A stretch of DNA of 64,000 nucleotides, from assembly GCA_963825405.1 (NCBI GenBank), contig CAWGTB010000005.1:781211-845210 (forward strand). The letters run 5' to 3'. Below the pieces are notes generated by a model. The model worked only from the letters and a program-made list of their open reading frames with translations, was not told the DNA's origin and ran no database searches. Of this stretch, positions 17,494-27,178 are shown in pieces; position 1 is the first letter of the stretch, and each line of letters starts with the position of its first letter. This DNA is from JACPNO01 sp963825405. GTDB taxonomy: Bacteria; Acidobacteriota; Terriglobia; Bryobacterales; Bryobacteraceae. Both the position numbers and the translations under genes were made by a program.

Positions 17494-18450
17494 GTGATTG
17501 CCGTTTTGGAACTTCGCGACTTGCAGCAGCACTATCCCGGGCATCGCGCTTTGAACGGCGTGTCGCTCCAGATTCCGCAGGGCAGTTTCTACTCGCTGCT
17601 GGGACCTTCGGGGTGCGGCAAGACCACCACGCTCCGGTTGATTGCCGGCTTTGAACAGCCAACCAGCGGCGAAGTCTGGCTGGGGGGCGTTTGCGTGAAT
17701 GGCCGTCCGCCTTACGAGCGCAACGTCAGCACGGTATTCCAGAGCTACGCGCTGTTCCCGCACATGACTGTCGAGGGCAACGTGGCATTCGGCTTGCGCC
17801 AGCAGGGCGCGGCTGACCCGGTGGCCAGCGTCACGCGCATCCTCGAGCTGATGGAACTGCGCGGCAAAGAGAAGCGATATCCTTCCGAACTCTCCGGCGG
17901 CGAGCGCCAGCGCGTGGCTCTGGCGCGATCCCTCGTGCTGGCTCCTCAACTGTTGTTGCTCGACGAGCCGCTGGCGGCGCTCGATCCTAAACTGCGCAAA
18001 CAGATGCGCCATGAGCTTAAAGAGCTGCAGCGCCGCGTGGGCATCACGTTTCTGTTTGTCACCCACGATCAGGAAGAGGCGCTGGCCATGTCCGATTCCA
18101 TCGCCGTGATGAATCAGGGCCGAATCGAACAAGTGGGATCGCCCGAAGACGCTTATCTGCGGCCGGCGACGCGCTTCGTGGCTGGATTTTTAGGCGCGGT
18201 GAATTGGATCGATGGCATTGGATTGCGCCCGGAAGTTACAGGCATTGCTCGCCAAGCTCCCGCCGATGTGGTGTCGCGCGCAGCTACAGTGGTGCATTCT
18301 ACTTTTCTCGGCAATTGCATCCAGGTGATGGCGCGCCTCGATTCCGGCGAGCAGGCGGTGGCGGAACTGGCGCGAGGGAACGGCGCTTTTCAGACTGGTG
18401 AAGCCGTGCACCTCTATTGGAAGCCAGCCGACGAAATGCGTTTTCCATGA
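17494..18450 (+). CDS. potA: Spermidine/putrescine ABC transporter ATP-binding protein
   Basis: 318 residues from GTG 17494; another in-frame GTG at 17470 is possible, and the open frame further upstream is antisense to the AhpD gene. Walker A GPSGCGKTTT is at about residue 38, Q-loop VFQSYALFPHM at about 80, signature LSGGERQRVALARS at about 133, Walker B LLLLDEPLAALD at about 154 and switch His VTHDQEEA at about 189. The C-terminal TOBE-like region is present. It overlaps potB by 4 bp and powers polyamine import through PotB and PotC. Confidence 0.9.
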   Translation: MIAVLELRDLQQHYPGHRALNGVSLQIPQGSFYSLLGPSGCGKTTTLRLIAGFEQPTSGEVWLGGVCVNGRPPYERNVSTVFQSYALFPHMTVEGNVAFGLRQQGAADPVASVTRILELMELRGKEKRYPSELSGGERQRVALARSLVLAPQLLLLDEPLAALDPKLRKQMRHELKELQRRVGITFLFVTHDQEEALAMSDSIAVMNQGRIEQVGSPEDAYLRPATRFVAGFLGAVNWIDGIGLRPEVTGIARQAPADVVSRAATVVHSTFLGNCIQVMARLDSGEQAVAELARGNGAFQTGEAVHLYWKPADEMRFP

Positions 18451-19277
18451 GCCGCCTGCGCTTTTGGTTTCTGCTTCCGGCGCGGCTCTGGCTGCTATTG
18501 CTGTTCGCTTTCCCACTGGCCATCGTCTGCGCGTATAGCTTGCTGGAACGCGGCACGTACGGCGGCGTCGAGCTGCCCTGGACCCTGGAAAATTACCAGC
18601 GCCTGTTCGATCCGCTCTACGGCGTCATCTTTCTGCGCAGCTTCGTGCTGGCGCTGGCGGCGACGGCGATTTGTCTGGTGCTGGCGTTTCCGCTGGCGCT
18701 ATTTATTTCGCGCGCGGGGCCGCGCAAAACGCTCTACTTGCATCTGGTGATCCTGCCGTTCTGGACCAGCTTTCTGGTGCGCACCTACGCGTGGCTCTTT
18801 CTGCTGCGCGACACCGGGCTCATCAACACGCTGCTCCAGAAAATGAAACTGATTTCCCAACCGCTGCCGCTGCTGTACAACGATGGCGCCGTGCTGCTGG
18901 GGCTGGTGTACGGCTTTCTGCCGTTCATGGTGCTGCCGCTGTATGCGACGCTGGAACGCCTGGATCCTGCGCTGCTCGAAGCCGCGGCGGATTTGGGCGC
19001 GCGCCCATGGACGACGTTCTCTCGCGTAATCGTGCCGCTGGCCGGCCCCGGAATTTGGGCGGGATCGGCGCTGGTCTTCATTCCGTGTTTAGGCGCGTAT
19101 CTCACGCCGGACTTGCTGGGCGGCGGCAAGACGGTGATGATCGGGAATCTGGTGCAAAACCAGTTCACCACCGCGCGCGATTGGCCCTTCGGCGCGGCAG
19201 CCTCCCTCGCGTTGATGGCTCTGGCCGCCGGCCTGCTGGCGGTTTTCATGCGCAGCCGGAGCAGGGAATTTCTGTGA
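18447..19277 (+). CDS. potB: Spermidine/putrescine ABC transporter permease (PotB)
   Basis: 276 residues with six predicted membrane spans. The cytoplasmic EAA loop that docks on PotA is at EAAADLGARPWTTFSRVIVPL (shown in part: EAAADLGARPW). The start ATG at 18447 overlaps the potA stop (ATGA). The in-frame extension to 18417 lies inside potA and is not needed. The operon order A-B-C-D is the classic pot arrangement and every junction overlaps by 4 bp. Confidence 0.9.
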   Translation: MSRLRFWFLLPARLWLLLLFAFPLAIVCAYSLLERGTYGGVELPWTLENYQRLFDPLYGVIFLRSFVLALAATAICLVLAFPLALFISRAGPRKTLYLHLVILPFWTSFLVRTYAWLFLLRDTGLINTLLQKMKLISQPLPLLYNDGAVLLGLVYGFLPFMVLPLYATLERLDPALLEAAADLGARPWTTFSRVIVPLAGPGIWAGSALVFIPCLGAYLTPDLLGGGKTVMIGNLVQNQFTTARDWPFGAAASLALMALAAGLLAVFMRSRSREFL

Positions 19278-20032
19278 AGCGCGCGCTAGGTCTTTACGCT
19301 GCGGCGGCGTTTGCGTTTCTGCATGTGCCGCTGATCACGCTCATGGTGTTCAGCGTCAACGCATCGCGCTTCACGCTGTGGGAAGGCTTTTCCCTGAAGT
19401 GGTACGCCGCGCTGGCTCGCGATACGCAGATGCTGGAAGCGGCCTGGAACAGTGCGCTCATTGCGGTGGTCGCGACCGCGATTTCGACCGTGGCCGGCAC
19501 GCTGGCAGCCTACGGCCTTTGGAAACGGGCGTCGCGCATGTTGACGGGCGCGTTGTATCTTTCGCTGGTGACGCCGGAAATCGTCATGGGAATTTCGCTG
19601 CTGGCGTTTTTCCAGTGGACGTTCCGCTGGCTCGGCTGGCAGTTGGGCCTCCACACGGTGATGCTGGCGCACGTAGCGTTCTCGATTGCTTACGTGGCGA
19701 TCGTCGTAGCGGCGCGGCTGCGCACTCTCGATCGCGGACTCGAAGAAGCCGCGATGGATTTGGGCGCGACGGAATGGGGAGCGTTTCGCCAGGTCACTTT
19801 GCCCCTACTGGTTCCAGGAATTACCGCTGCTGCCCTTTTGGCGCTGACGATTTCCTTCGACGATTACGTCATCACCAGCCTGGTGGCCGGCGTCGATTCG
19901 GAAACCTTGCCCATGGTGATCTACGCCATGGCGCGGCGCGGCGCCAATCCGTCGATCAATGCGATTTCGACCGTGATCGTGCTGGTTTTCGGGACGCTGA
20001 TCCTGATTTCCGAGCGCATGAGGAAAGCATGA
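19274..20032 (+). CDS. potC: Spermidine/putrescine ABC transporter permease (PotC)
   Basis: 252 residues from GTG 19274, overlapping the potB stop (GTGA). The open frame extends far upstream but only as out-of-frame potB sequence. Six membrane spans and the EAA motif EEAAMDLGATEWGAF are present, with the typical PotC segment ALTISFDDYVITSLVAGV after it. With PotB it forms the membrane channel of the importer. Confidence 0.9.
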   Translation: MKRALGLYAAAAFAFLHVPLITLMVFSVNASRFTLWEGFSLKWYAALARDTQMLEAAWNSALIAVVATAISTVAGTLAAYGLWKRASRMLTGALYLSLVTPEIVMGISLLAFFQWTFRWLGWQLGLHTVMLAHVAFSIAYVAIVVAARLRTLDRGLEEAAMDLGATEWGAFRQVTLPLLVPGITAAALLALTISFDDYVITSLVAGVDSETLPMVIYAMARRGANPSINAISTVIVLVFGTLILISERMRKA

Positions 20033-21048
20033 ACCGGCGCAGTTTTCTGCTCGGCGCTACTGGCGTGGCTGCCTGTGCGGATCGCCGCAACCGTCTCAAT
20101 GTGCTCAATTTTTCCGAATACATCGCGCCCGACACCATTCCCAACTTCGAGACGGAGACCGGCACGCGCGTCCGCTACACAGTAGCTGAGACCAACGAGG
20201 AAATCCTGGCGCGGGTGATGAACGGCAATTCCGGCTTTGACGTGATCTTCATCACCCACAACCGCATCGGACCGGTGCGCGACCTTGGCCTGCTGGCCCG
20301 CATCGATCGCCGCCGGCTCTCCAACCTTGACAATCTGAGCGCCGAATTCCGCTCGCCGCCCTGGGACCGCGGGCTCGATTGGGGCGTCCCGTACATGTGG
20401 CAGTCGAGCGGCATCTATTTCAACCGCAAACTCGCGCCGGCGATTCCCACGCGCTGGGCGGATCTCTGGGACGAACGCCTGGCCGGCCGCCTCACCATGC
20501 TGGACGATCCTGAAGATGTCTTCGGCGCCTGCATGAAAAAGCTGGGGTTTTCGTACGTGTCGACCGATCCCGGGCATTTGCGGCAAGCGCGTGACGAAGC
20601 GCTGCGGCAGAAGCGCCTGGTCCGCGCCTATCTCAATACCGAGGTGCGCGACCAGGTGGTGGCCGGCGACGTTGTGGAGGCGCAGGCGCTTTCCAGCACG
20701 GCGGCGCAGGCTATGGTGGCGTCCGATAACATCGGTTTTGTGTATCCGGAGGGATTCGGCATCTACGCCGACAACGCCGTGGTTCTGCGCGAAAGCCGCC
20801 GCAGCGATCTCGCGCACGAGTTCATCAATTACCTGCTGCGGCCCGAGGTGGCGGCGGCTATCGTTGGGGCGGCCAAAACGGCCACCGCTAACGGGCGCGC
20901 GCAAGCCATGCTGCCGGCGGCGCTGCGGGACAATCCGGCGCTCTACCCTCCGCCTGAGGTGTTCCAGCGCGGCGAATGGGCGGCAACGCTGCCGCCGGCC
21001 ACCCAGCGTTTGCGCGACCGGCTGTGGACTGAGATCAAGTCGGCGTAA
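20029..21048 (+). CDS. potD: Spermidine/putrescine-binding periplasmic protein (PotD-like lipoprotein)
   Basis: 339 residues from ATG 20029 (ATGA overlap with potC). The N-terminus MNRRSFLLGATGVAAC carries twin arginines and a lipobox-like VAAC, so it is probably a lipid-anchored binding protein exported by Tat or Sec. PotD landmarks are LNVLNFSEYIAPDTIPNF, FDVIFITHNRI, WGVPYMWQSSGIYFN, RWADLWDE and HEFINYLLRPEVAAAI. It captures the polyamine and delivers it to PotBC. This operon has no frameshift. Confidence 0.9.
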   Translation: MNRRSFLLGATGVAACADRRNRLNVLNFSEYIAPDTIPNFETETGTRVRYTVAETNEEILARVMNGNSGFDVIFITHNRIGPVRDLGLLARIDRRRLSNLDNLSAEFRSPPWDRGLDWGVPYMWQSSGIYFNRKLAPAIPTRWADLWDERLAGRLTMLDDPEDVFGACMKKLGFSYVSTDPGHLRQARDEALRQKRLVRAYLNTEVRDQVVAGDVVEAQALSSTAAQAMVASDNIGFVYPEGFGIYADNAVVLRESRRSDLAHEFINYLLRPEVAAAIVGAAKTATANGRAQAMLPAALRDNPALYPPPEVFQRGEWAATLPPATQRLRDRLWTEIKSA

Positions 21049-21058
21049 AGTAGTAGGT

Positions 21059-22439
21059 ATGTTTTTCGCCTTGCTATTGGCTCTGGCCGCGCCTGCCGAC
21101 TGGGTCCCGGCGCGCTGGAAATCGATGGAAACCAAATCCCTGGAACTGGTTTCCGGCACTCCGATCAATTGCCTGCTTCTCGAATGGAACGCCGCCGGGA
21201 GACCTCAGCTCCCTGGATTTGCCGCCGCGGCTACCGGACGCAGCGTGGCCACGCTGGCCGTGATTCACCCCGGTTCCGACGCAGTCGAAGCTGCTCGGGA
21301 TGCTATGCGCGCCAAAGTTTCCGGCATCGTGCTCGAAGGCGATTTCCCCACCGGCACGGCCGGGCGTGTGCGCGATTCGCTGGCAGATTCCAAGGCGACG
21401 GTCATCGAGATCACAGCCCGCAGCGCCATGAAATTGGATAGCAGCTCGCCCGTCGTCGGGACGAATCAAGGCGTCTGGCCGGGCATACAGGTGCTCAACG
21501 ATGGCGCTGCGAAAGCCGGTCCATCGGGCTCGCCGTGGATCGACACCAATTCCGGATTTCTGCGCGCGGCCGGCGCGTTTGGCCACACTGTCTGGCTGGG
21601 AAATCTTCCGCCCGCCAACACGGTAGTCACTGGAGATCGCTACCTGCAGGCTATCGGCGATGCCGCCATGTCGGGCGCGCGCTGGATTGTCGCGCTGGAT
21701 GACGATTTCTCGCGCCGCCTCTATCAGAACGATTCGAGTGCGCTTCGCAATTGGAAGAACATCACGCAGCTACTGAAATTTTACGAAGGACACGCTGACT
21801 GGCGGTCGTTCCATCCCGCCGGGCAGTTGGCGGTGGTCCAGAGCGCGGAAAACGGTTCGCTTCTTTCGGGCGGCATCCTGGACATGATCGGCGTCGAGAC
21901 ACACGCCGGTGCGGGCCGTCCCGCCGCAAAAGCTGACGCAGGAAGCGTTGGCAGGCGCCTCCATGACGGTGGACGTGGATAGCGAAACGCTGACCGCCGA
22001 ACAACGCGACGTGCTGCGAAGTTTCACGCGGTCCGGCGGGACACTGCTCTCCGCGCCCAAGGGATGGAAGAGCCCGGCCCCCGCGACGCCCGATCAGATC
22101 ACGCTCGATGAAAAGGAGCTGAAGCGCCTGGACGAACTCTGGCACGACATCAACGCCATGATCGGCCGGCGCAACCTGGGCGCGCGCCTGTTCAACGTCT
22201 CGACGATGCTGTCCAACTTGCTGACCTCCGCCGACGGCAAGGAGGTGCTGGTGCATCTGGTGAATTACGCCAGCTACCCCGTGGATTCCGTCACCGTGCA
22301 CGTGCTGGGCGATTGGAAGCACGCACGCCTCTACACGCCCGACGGCAAGGAACGGGAGCTGGAAGTTTACAAGAACGAAGAGGGCACGGGCGTGGATATT
22401 GACCTGGTTTCCGTTTGCGCCACCTTGCGATTAGACTAA
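21059..22439 (+). CDS. Secreted protein of unknown function, +1 frameshift
   Basis: About 460 residues when repaired. It starts 10 bp after potD at ATG 21059 with a short signal peptide (MFFALLLALAAPADW). The first part reads to about residue 281. The rest, starting TPVRAVPPQKLTQEAL, is one base out of phase; removal of one base at about 21902 joins them. The middle (WPGIQVLNDGAAKAGPSG, then SPWIDTNSGFLRAAGAFG) and the end (VHLVNYASYPVDSVTVHVLG) suggest a glycosidase-like fold of the kind found in secreted acidobacterial proteins, but I do not recognise the family. The next gene follows after 4 bp. Confidence 0.6.
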
Positions 22440-22443
22440 GGAC

Positions 22444-23566
22444 ATGACTCGACGAGAATGGCTTGCTCTGGCTGCGTCGGCCCCTCTGCTGAAGGCCGCG
22501 CCGTCCGCTCCCACGGCTCCCGTGGCGATTGCCAAATGCCCTTCCTATAACGAGGACCTCACCGCCAAACTCTCGACCATGTTCGATCAGCTCGGCGGGT
22601 TGGAGCGCATCGTGCGCGGCAAGACGGTCACTGTCAAACTTAATCTAACCGGCAGCCCGGCGCTGCGCTTCCAGGGCCGGCCGCTGGGCGTGACGCACTA
22701 CACGCATCCCAAACTGGTGGGCACTGCCGCGTACCTGATGGGCAAGGCCGGCGCCAAGCGCATACGCTTCGTCGAGAGCGCCTGGGCGACCAGCGGGCCG
22801 CTCGAAGAGTACATGCTGGATGCCGGCTGGAACGTGCGCGCGCTGCTGAGCGCGGCGCCTGGCGTCGAGTTTGAAAACACCAACGCGCTGGGCAAGGGAA
22901 AACGCTATTCGCGACTTGAAGGTGCCGGGCAGCCCGTACATCTATCCGGCTTTCGATCTCAATCACGCCTTCGAGGATACCGATGTCTTCGTGAGCATGG
23001 CCAAGCTGAAGAATCACGAGACCTGCGGCGTGACGCTGTCGCTCAAGAATTGCTTTGGGAATTCGCCGGCGTCGACTTACGGCGACGACGCCGGAGTCGA
23101 CGAGCCCAACGAAAATCCGACGTCGGGCCGCGGCGCGGTTTGCCATGCGGGCCAGCGGCAGCCGTCCAAATCCGCGTTGCCGGAGATCGATCCGACTTCC
23201 AGCCGCGATCCCGGCTATCGCGTGCCGCACATCGTCGCCGACATGTGCGCCGCGCGGCCGATCGATCTGGCCATCATCGACGGCATCGAATCCATTTCCG
23301 GCGGCGAAGGTCCGTGGATCAAGCGAACGCTGAAGCTGGTCCAGCCCGGCGTGTTGATTGCTGGAACCAATCCGGTGACTACGGACTCGGTGGCGACCGC
23401 CGTGATGGGATACGATCCGCGCGCGCAACGCGGGAGCAAGCCGTTCGCTACGTGCGACAACACTCTGCTGCTGGCGGAGGGGCACGGCATCGGCACTACG
23501 GATTTGCAGCGCATCGAAGTAGTCGGCGTTCCCATTCAACAGGCGCTGTACCGGTATGAAGGCTAG
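22444..23566 (+). CDS. DUF362-domain protein with Tat-like signal, +1 frameshift
   Basis: About 373 residues when repaired. The N-terminus MTRREWLALAASAPLL resembles a twin-arginine leader. DUF362 features are VTVKLNLTG, FVSMAKLKNHETCGVTLSLKNCFG (conserved K-NH segment) and IDGIESISGGEGPW. The frame breaks at about 22918: removing one base joins RYSRL to KVPGSPYIYPAFDLNHAFE. DUF362 proteins often accompany Fe-S or redox enzymes, but none is adjacent. It overlaps the gamma-glutamyltransferase start by 11 bp. Confidence 0.72.
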
Positions 23567-25329
23567 CCTCGCGCTGTTCGTCGCGGCGGCGCTCTTCGCG
23601 CAAAACCGCCCCACGATGTTCCCGCCGGTGCGCGGCACGCGCGAGATGGTGGCGGCTGCCAACAATTTCGAAGTCGAAGCCGGCTACCGCATGCTGACGC
23701 AGGGCGGCAACGCGGTCGACGCCGGTGTGGCCAGCATTCTGACGGCGGCGGTCACGGAACAGGCGCGCATCGGCCTCGGCGGCGAAATGCCGCTGCTCAT
23801 CAAGCCTGCAGGCAAGCCGGTGATCGCCATCAGCGGCGTGGGCGTGGCGCCGGCCAAAGCCACCGTCGAGTTTTACAAAGCGCGCAAGGCCGAAGCCTGG
23901 GAGACCGGAAAGCCGCATGGCGCCCATCCCGGCGGTGGGCATTCTTGCGGCAACCGTGCCCGGCATGTTCGACGGCCTGCTGCTGGCCCTGACGGAGCAC
24001 GGGACGATGTCGTTCGCGCAGGTGTCCGCGCCCGCGATCGAGTACGCCGCGGGATTCCCGATCGGCGACGAGTTCGCGAACTTCATCCGCAACACTCAGG
24101 AAGTTCTGGAGCTGTGGCCGGCGTCGCGGGATTTCTTCCTGCCCGGCGGCCGCCCGCCCGTGCGCGGCGAGATTTTCCGCGAGCCGACGCTGGCACGCAC
24201 GCTGGAAGAACTGGCGGCAGTCGGAGAAGAAAGCGCCCGGCGATCGCGCCGCCAAGTTGAAGGCCGTGCGCGATCTATTTCTACCGGGGCCCGCTGGCCA
24301 GCGCAAGATCGGCGCGTTTTCGGAAAGCCAACGGCGGCCTGCTGGCTTACCAGGATCTGGCCAAATTCCACGCCGAGACCGACCAGCCGCGCACCACCAC
24401 CTATCGCGGCTATCGAGATTCTACAAGCCGGGTTTTTGGACGCAAGGTCCGGTGATGCTCGAAGCTCTCAACATGCTCGAGAGCTACGATCTCAAGGCCA
24501 TGGGCCATAACAGCCCGCAATATCTGCACACGGTGGTCGAAGTGGTGAAGCTGGCTTTCGCGGATCGCGACCGCTATTATGGCGATCCCAAATTCTCCGA
24601 AATCCCGGAGCAGCATTTTGCTTTCGAAGGAGTACGCCGCCGAGCGGCGCGAAGCTGATCGATCCGGAGCATGCCTCGATGGAGCATCGTCCGGGAAGCT
24701 TCGGCAAGCCGCTGGAGCCACCGGTCTCGGCGCACGTCGAGCGGCGGCGATCAGGATACCACCTGCGTCAACGTGGTGGATCGCTTCGGCAATGTGTTCT
24801 CGGCGACGCCGAGCGGCGCGTGGCTGCCGTCGGTGATCGTGGGCGATACCGGCATTCCGCTCAGCAGCCGCCTGCAGACGCTGGTGATGACGCCGGGGCA
24901 TCCCAATCAACTGGCGCCCGGCAAGCGCCCGCGCGTGACGCTGAGCCCGACGATCGTGCTGAAGGACGGCAAGCCGTACCTGGCGATTTCGACGCCGGGC
25001 GGCGACAATCAGGACCAGGCGATGCTGCAGGTGCTGCTGAATATCATCGACTTCGGCATGTCGCCGCAGGAAGCGGTCGAAGCGCCGCGCTTCCAGACGG
25101 AGCATTTCTACACGTCGTTCGCGGCCCACGAATTTGTGCCGGGAAAACTGAATCTGGAAGGACGCGGATTCCGAAAGCGACGGCCGATCAGCTTACCGCG
25201 CTGGGCCATCGGGTGAGCGTGACCGGCGATTGGAGCAACGGCTCGGCGCCGACGGTGATTCAGATTCAGGATGGCGTGCTGCAAGGCGGGGCGGATCCGC
25301 GGCGCGGCCGATTTGTGTTCGGACGGTAG
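23556..25329 (+). CDS. ggt: Gamma-glutamyltransferase, multiply frameshifted
   Basis: About 590 residues across all frames, normal for the family. A signal peptide is followed by the large subunit, then the autoprocessing site: DTTCVNVVDRFGNVFSATPSG contains the nucleophile Thr of the small subunit, near 24760. Other landmarks are EAGYRMLTQGGNAVDAGVA, ATVPGMFDG, RFYKPGFWTQGPVMLE and KRPRVTLSPTIVL. The frame needs one-base removals at about 23916, 24238, 24281, 24617, 24651 and 24739, and double shifts near 24416 and 25165. All are +1 in sense. As all conserved blocks survive, sequencing error is more likely than decay, but as read the gene is non-functional. Confidence 0.78.
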
Positions 25330-25361
25330 GCCGGTAACACGGCCCAAGGTGTCATAATCGA

Positions 25362-25455
25362 AACTACGGGGAGCTGAATAGGCTGAGAGGCGGCCCGGCG
25401 CAAAGCCGTGAGCCGCGACCCGATGAACCTGATCCGGATAATCCCGGCGGAGGGA
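25362..25455 (+). promoter_or_regulatory. TPP riboswitch (THI element) upstream of thiC
   Basis: The conserved TPP-aptamer strings are present in order: GGCTGAGAGG (25381-25390), ACCCGATGAACCTGATCCGGATAAT (core ACCCGATGAACCTGATC at 25419-25435), and CGGCGGAGGGAG just before the thiC start. Ligand binding would hide the purine-rich AGGGAG, which doubles as the ribosome site 8 bases before ATG 25462, so control of translation is likely. A CATAAT box at 25353-25358 could be the -10 element. Confidence 0.92.
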
Positions 25456-25461
25456 GCCAAC

Positions 25462-27178
25462 ATGACGCAGACTTCTCTTAAGTCCCGAAATCACCAAACC
25501 ATTTCCGGCTTCGCGCAAGATTTATGTTCCTGGAACGCAGGCGGGCGTGCGCGTGGCCATGCGCGAGATTTCGCAGACGCCGACACGCAACGTCCCCAAC
25601 CAGCCGATCCGCGTGTACGATACCTCTGGCCCTTACACCGATCCGGACGCAGCGATCGATTTGCAACAGGGCCTGGCTCCGCTGCGCCGCCAGTGGATTG
25701 ACGCGCGCGGTCGCACTGGCAACGTCTCGCAGATGCATTACGCGCGGCATGGAATCGTCACGCCGGAGATGGAATACATCGCCATCCGGGAGAATCTCGG
25801 CCGCGGGCAGCGCTCGGAATCGGGAGACGCGCCGCATGCGCAGGGCCGCGACCATCAGCACGCCGGCAATGGCTGGGGAGCGCGCATTCCACGCGAGATC
25901 ACGCCGGAATTCGTGCGCCAGGAAGTAGCCGCGGGCCGCGCTATCATTCCCGCCAACATCAATCACCCGGAGACCGAGCCGATGATCATCGGCCGCAACT
26001 TCCGCGTGAAGATCAACGCCAACATCGGCAATTCCGTGATCACGTCTTCTATCGAGGAAGAAGTGGAGAAGATGGCGTGGGCCACGCGTTGGGGCGCCGA
26101 CACGGTGATGGATTTGTCCACGGGCCGCAACATTCACGAGACGCGCGAGTGGATCATTCGCAATTCGCCGGTGCCCATCGGCACCGTGCCGATTTACCAG
26201 GCGCTGGAAAAAGTGGACGGCCGCGCCGAAGAGCTGACCTGGGAGATTTATCGCGACACGCTCATCGAGCAGGCCGAGCAGGGCGTCGATTATTTCACGA
26301 TCCACGCCGGCGTTCTGCTGCGCTACATTCCGCTCACCGCGAGCCGTGTCTGCGGCATCGTGAGCCGCGGCGGATCCATCATGGCCAAGTGGTGCCTGTC
26401 GCATCACAGCGAGAGTTTTCTGTACACGCATTTCCGCGAGATTTGCGAAATCATGAAGGCCTACGACGTGTCGTTTTCGCTGGGCGATGGCCTGCGGCCG
26501 GGCGCCTCAGCGGACGCCAACGACGCAGCGCAGTTGGGCGAACTGGCGACGCTGGGCGAGCTGACGCAAATTGCCTGGGAGCAGGATGTCCAGGTGATGA
26601 TCGAAGGACCGGGCCACGTTCCGATGCAGCTCATCCAGGAAAACATGGAGCTGGAGCTGAAACATTGCGCCGAAGCGCCGTTTTATACGCTGGGCCCGCT
26701 GACCACCGACATCGCGCCCGGCTACGACCACATCACCAGCGCCATCGGAGCGGCCATGATCGGCTGGTTCGGCTGCGCCATGCTGTGCTACGTGACGCCC
26801 AAAGAGCACCTGGGCCTGCCGAATAAGGACGACGTAAAGGAAGGCGTGATCGCGTACAAAGTTGCCGCGCACGCCGCTGATTTGGCCAAGGGTTTTCCGT
26901 ATGCGCAGGAGCGCGACAATGCGCTATCCAAAGCGCGCTTCGAATTTCGCTGGGAGGATCAGTTCAACCTGGGTCTCGATCCCGACCGTGCCCGCGCGTA
27001 TCACGACGAGACTTTGCCCGCCGAGGGTGCCAAGACCGCCCACTTTTGCTCCATGTGCGGGCCGCATTTCTGCTCGATGAAAATTACTGAAGACGTGCGC
27101 AAGTATGCTGAGGAAGGCATGCTGGCGAAGTCGGAGGAATTCAAAGAGAAGGGCGCGGAGCTTTACGTTTTCCCTTAG
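25462..27178 (+). CDS. thiC: Phosphomethylpyrimidine synthase, early +1 frameshift
   Basis: Radical-SAM enzyme that rearranges aminoimidazole ribotide to HMP phosphate for thiamine. About 571 residues. The C-terminal cluster motif is present in CSMCGPHFCSMKI (CX2CX4C). Core motifs include MEYIAIRENLG, NINHPE, TVMDLSTGRNIHETREWI and EGPGHVPMQLI. The start codon after the riboswitch gives MTQTSLKSRNHQTI, then a shift at about 25504 (one extra T in TTT) leads to PASRKIYVPGTQAGV. Without repair a gene caller would start at 25547 and lose the N-terminus. Its end overlaps rpsA tail to tail by 4 bp. Confidence 0.93.

Noticed and set aside
18671..19273. N-terminal extension of potC
   Set aside because: It reads potB out of frame; GTG 19274 gives the correct PotC start.
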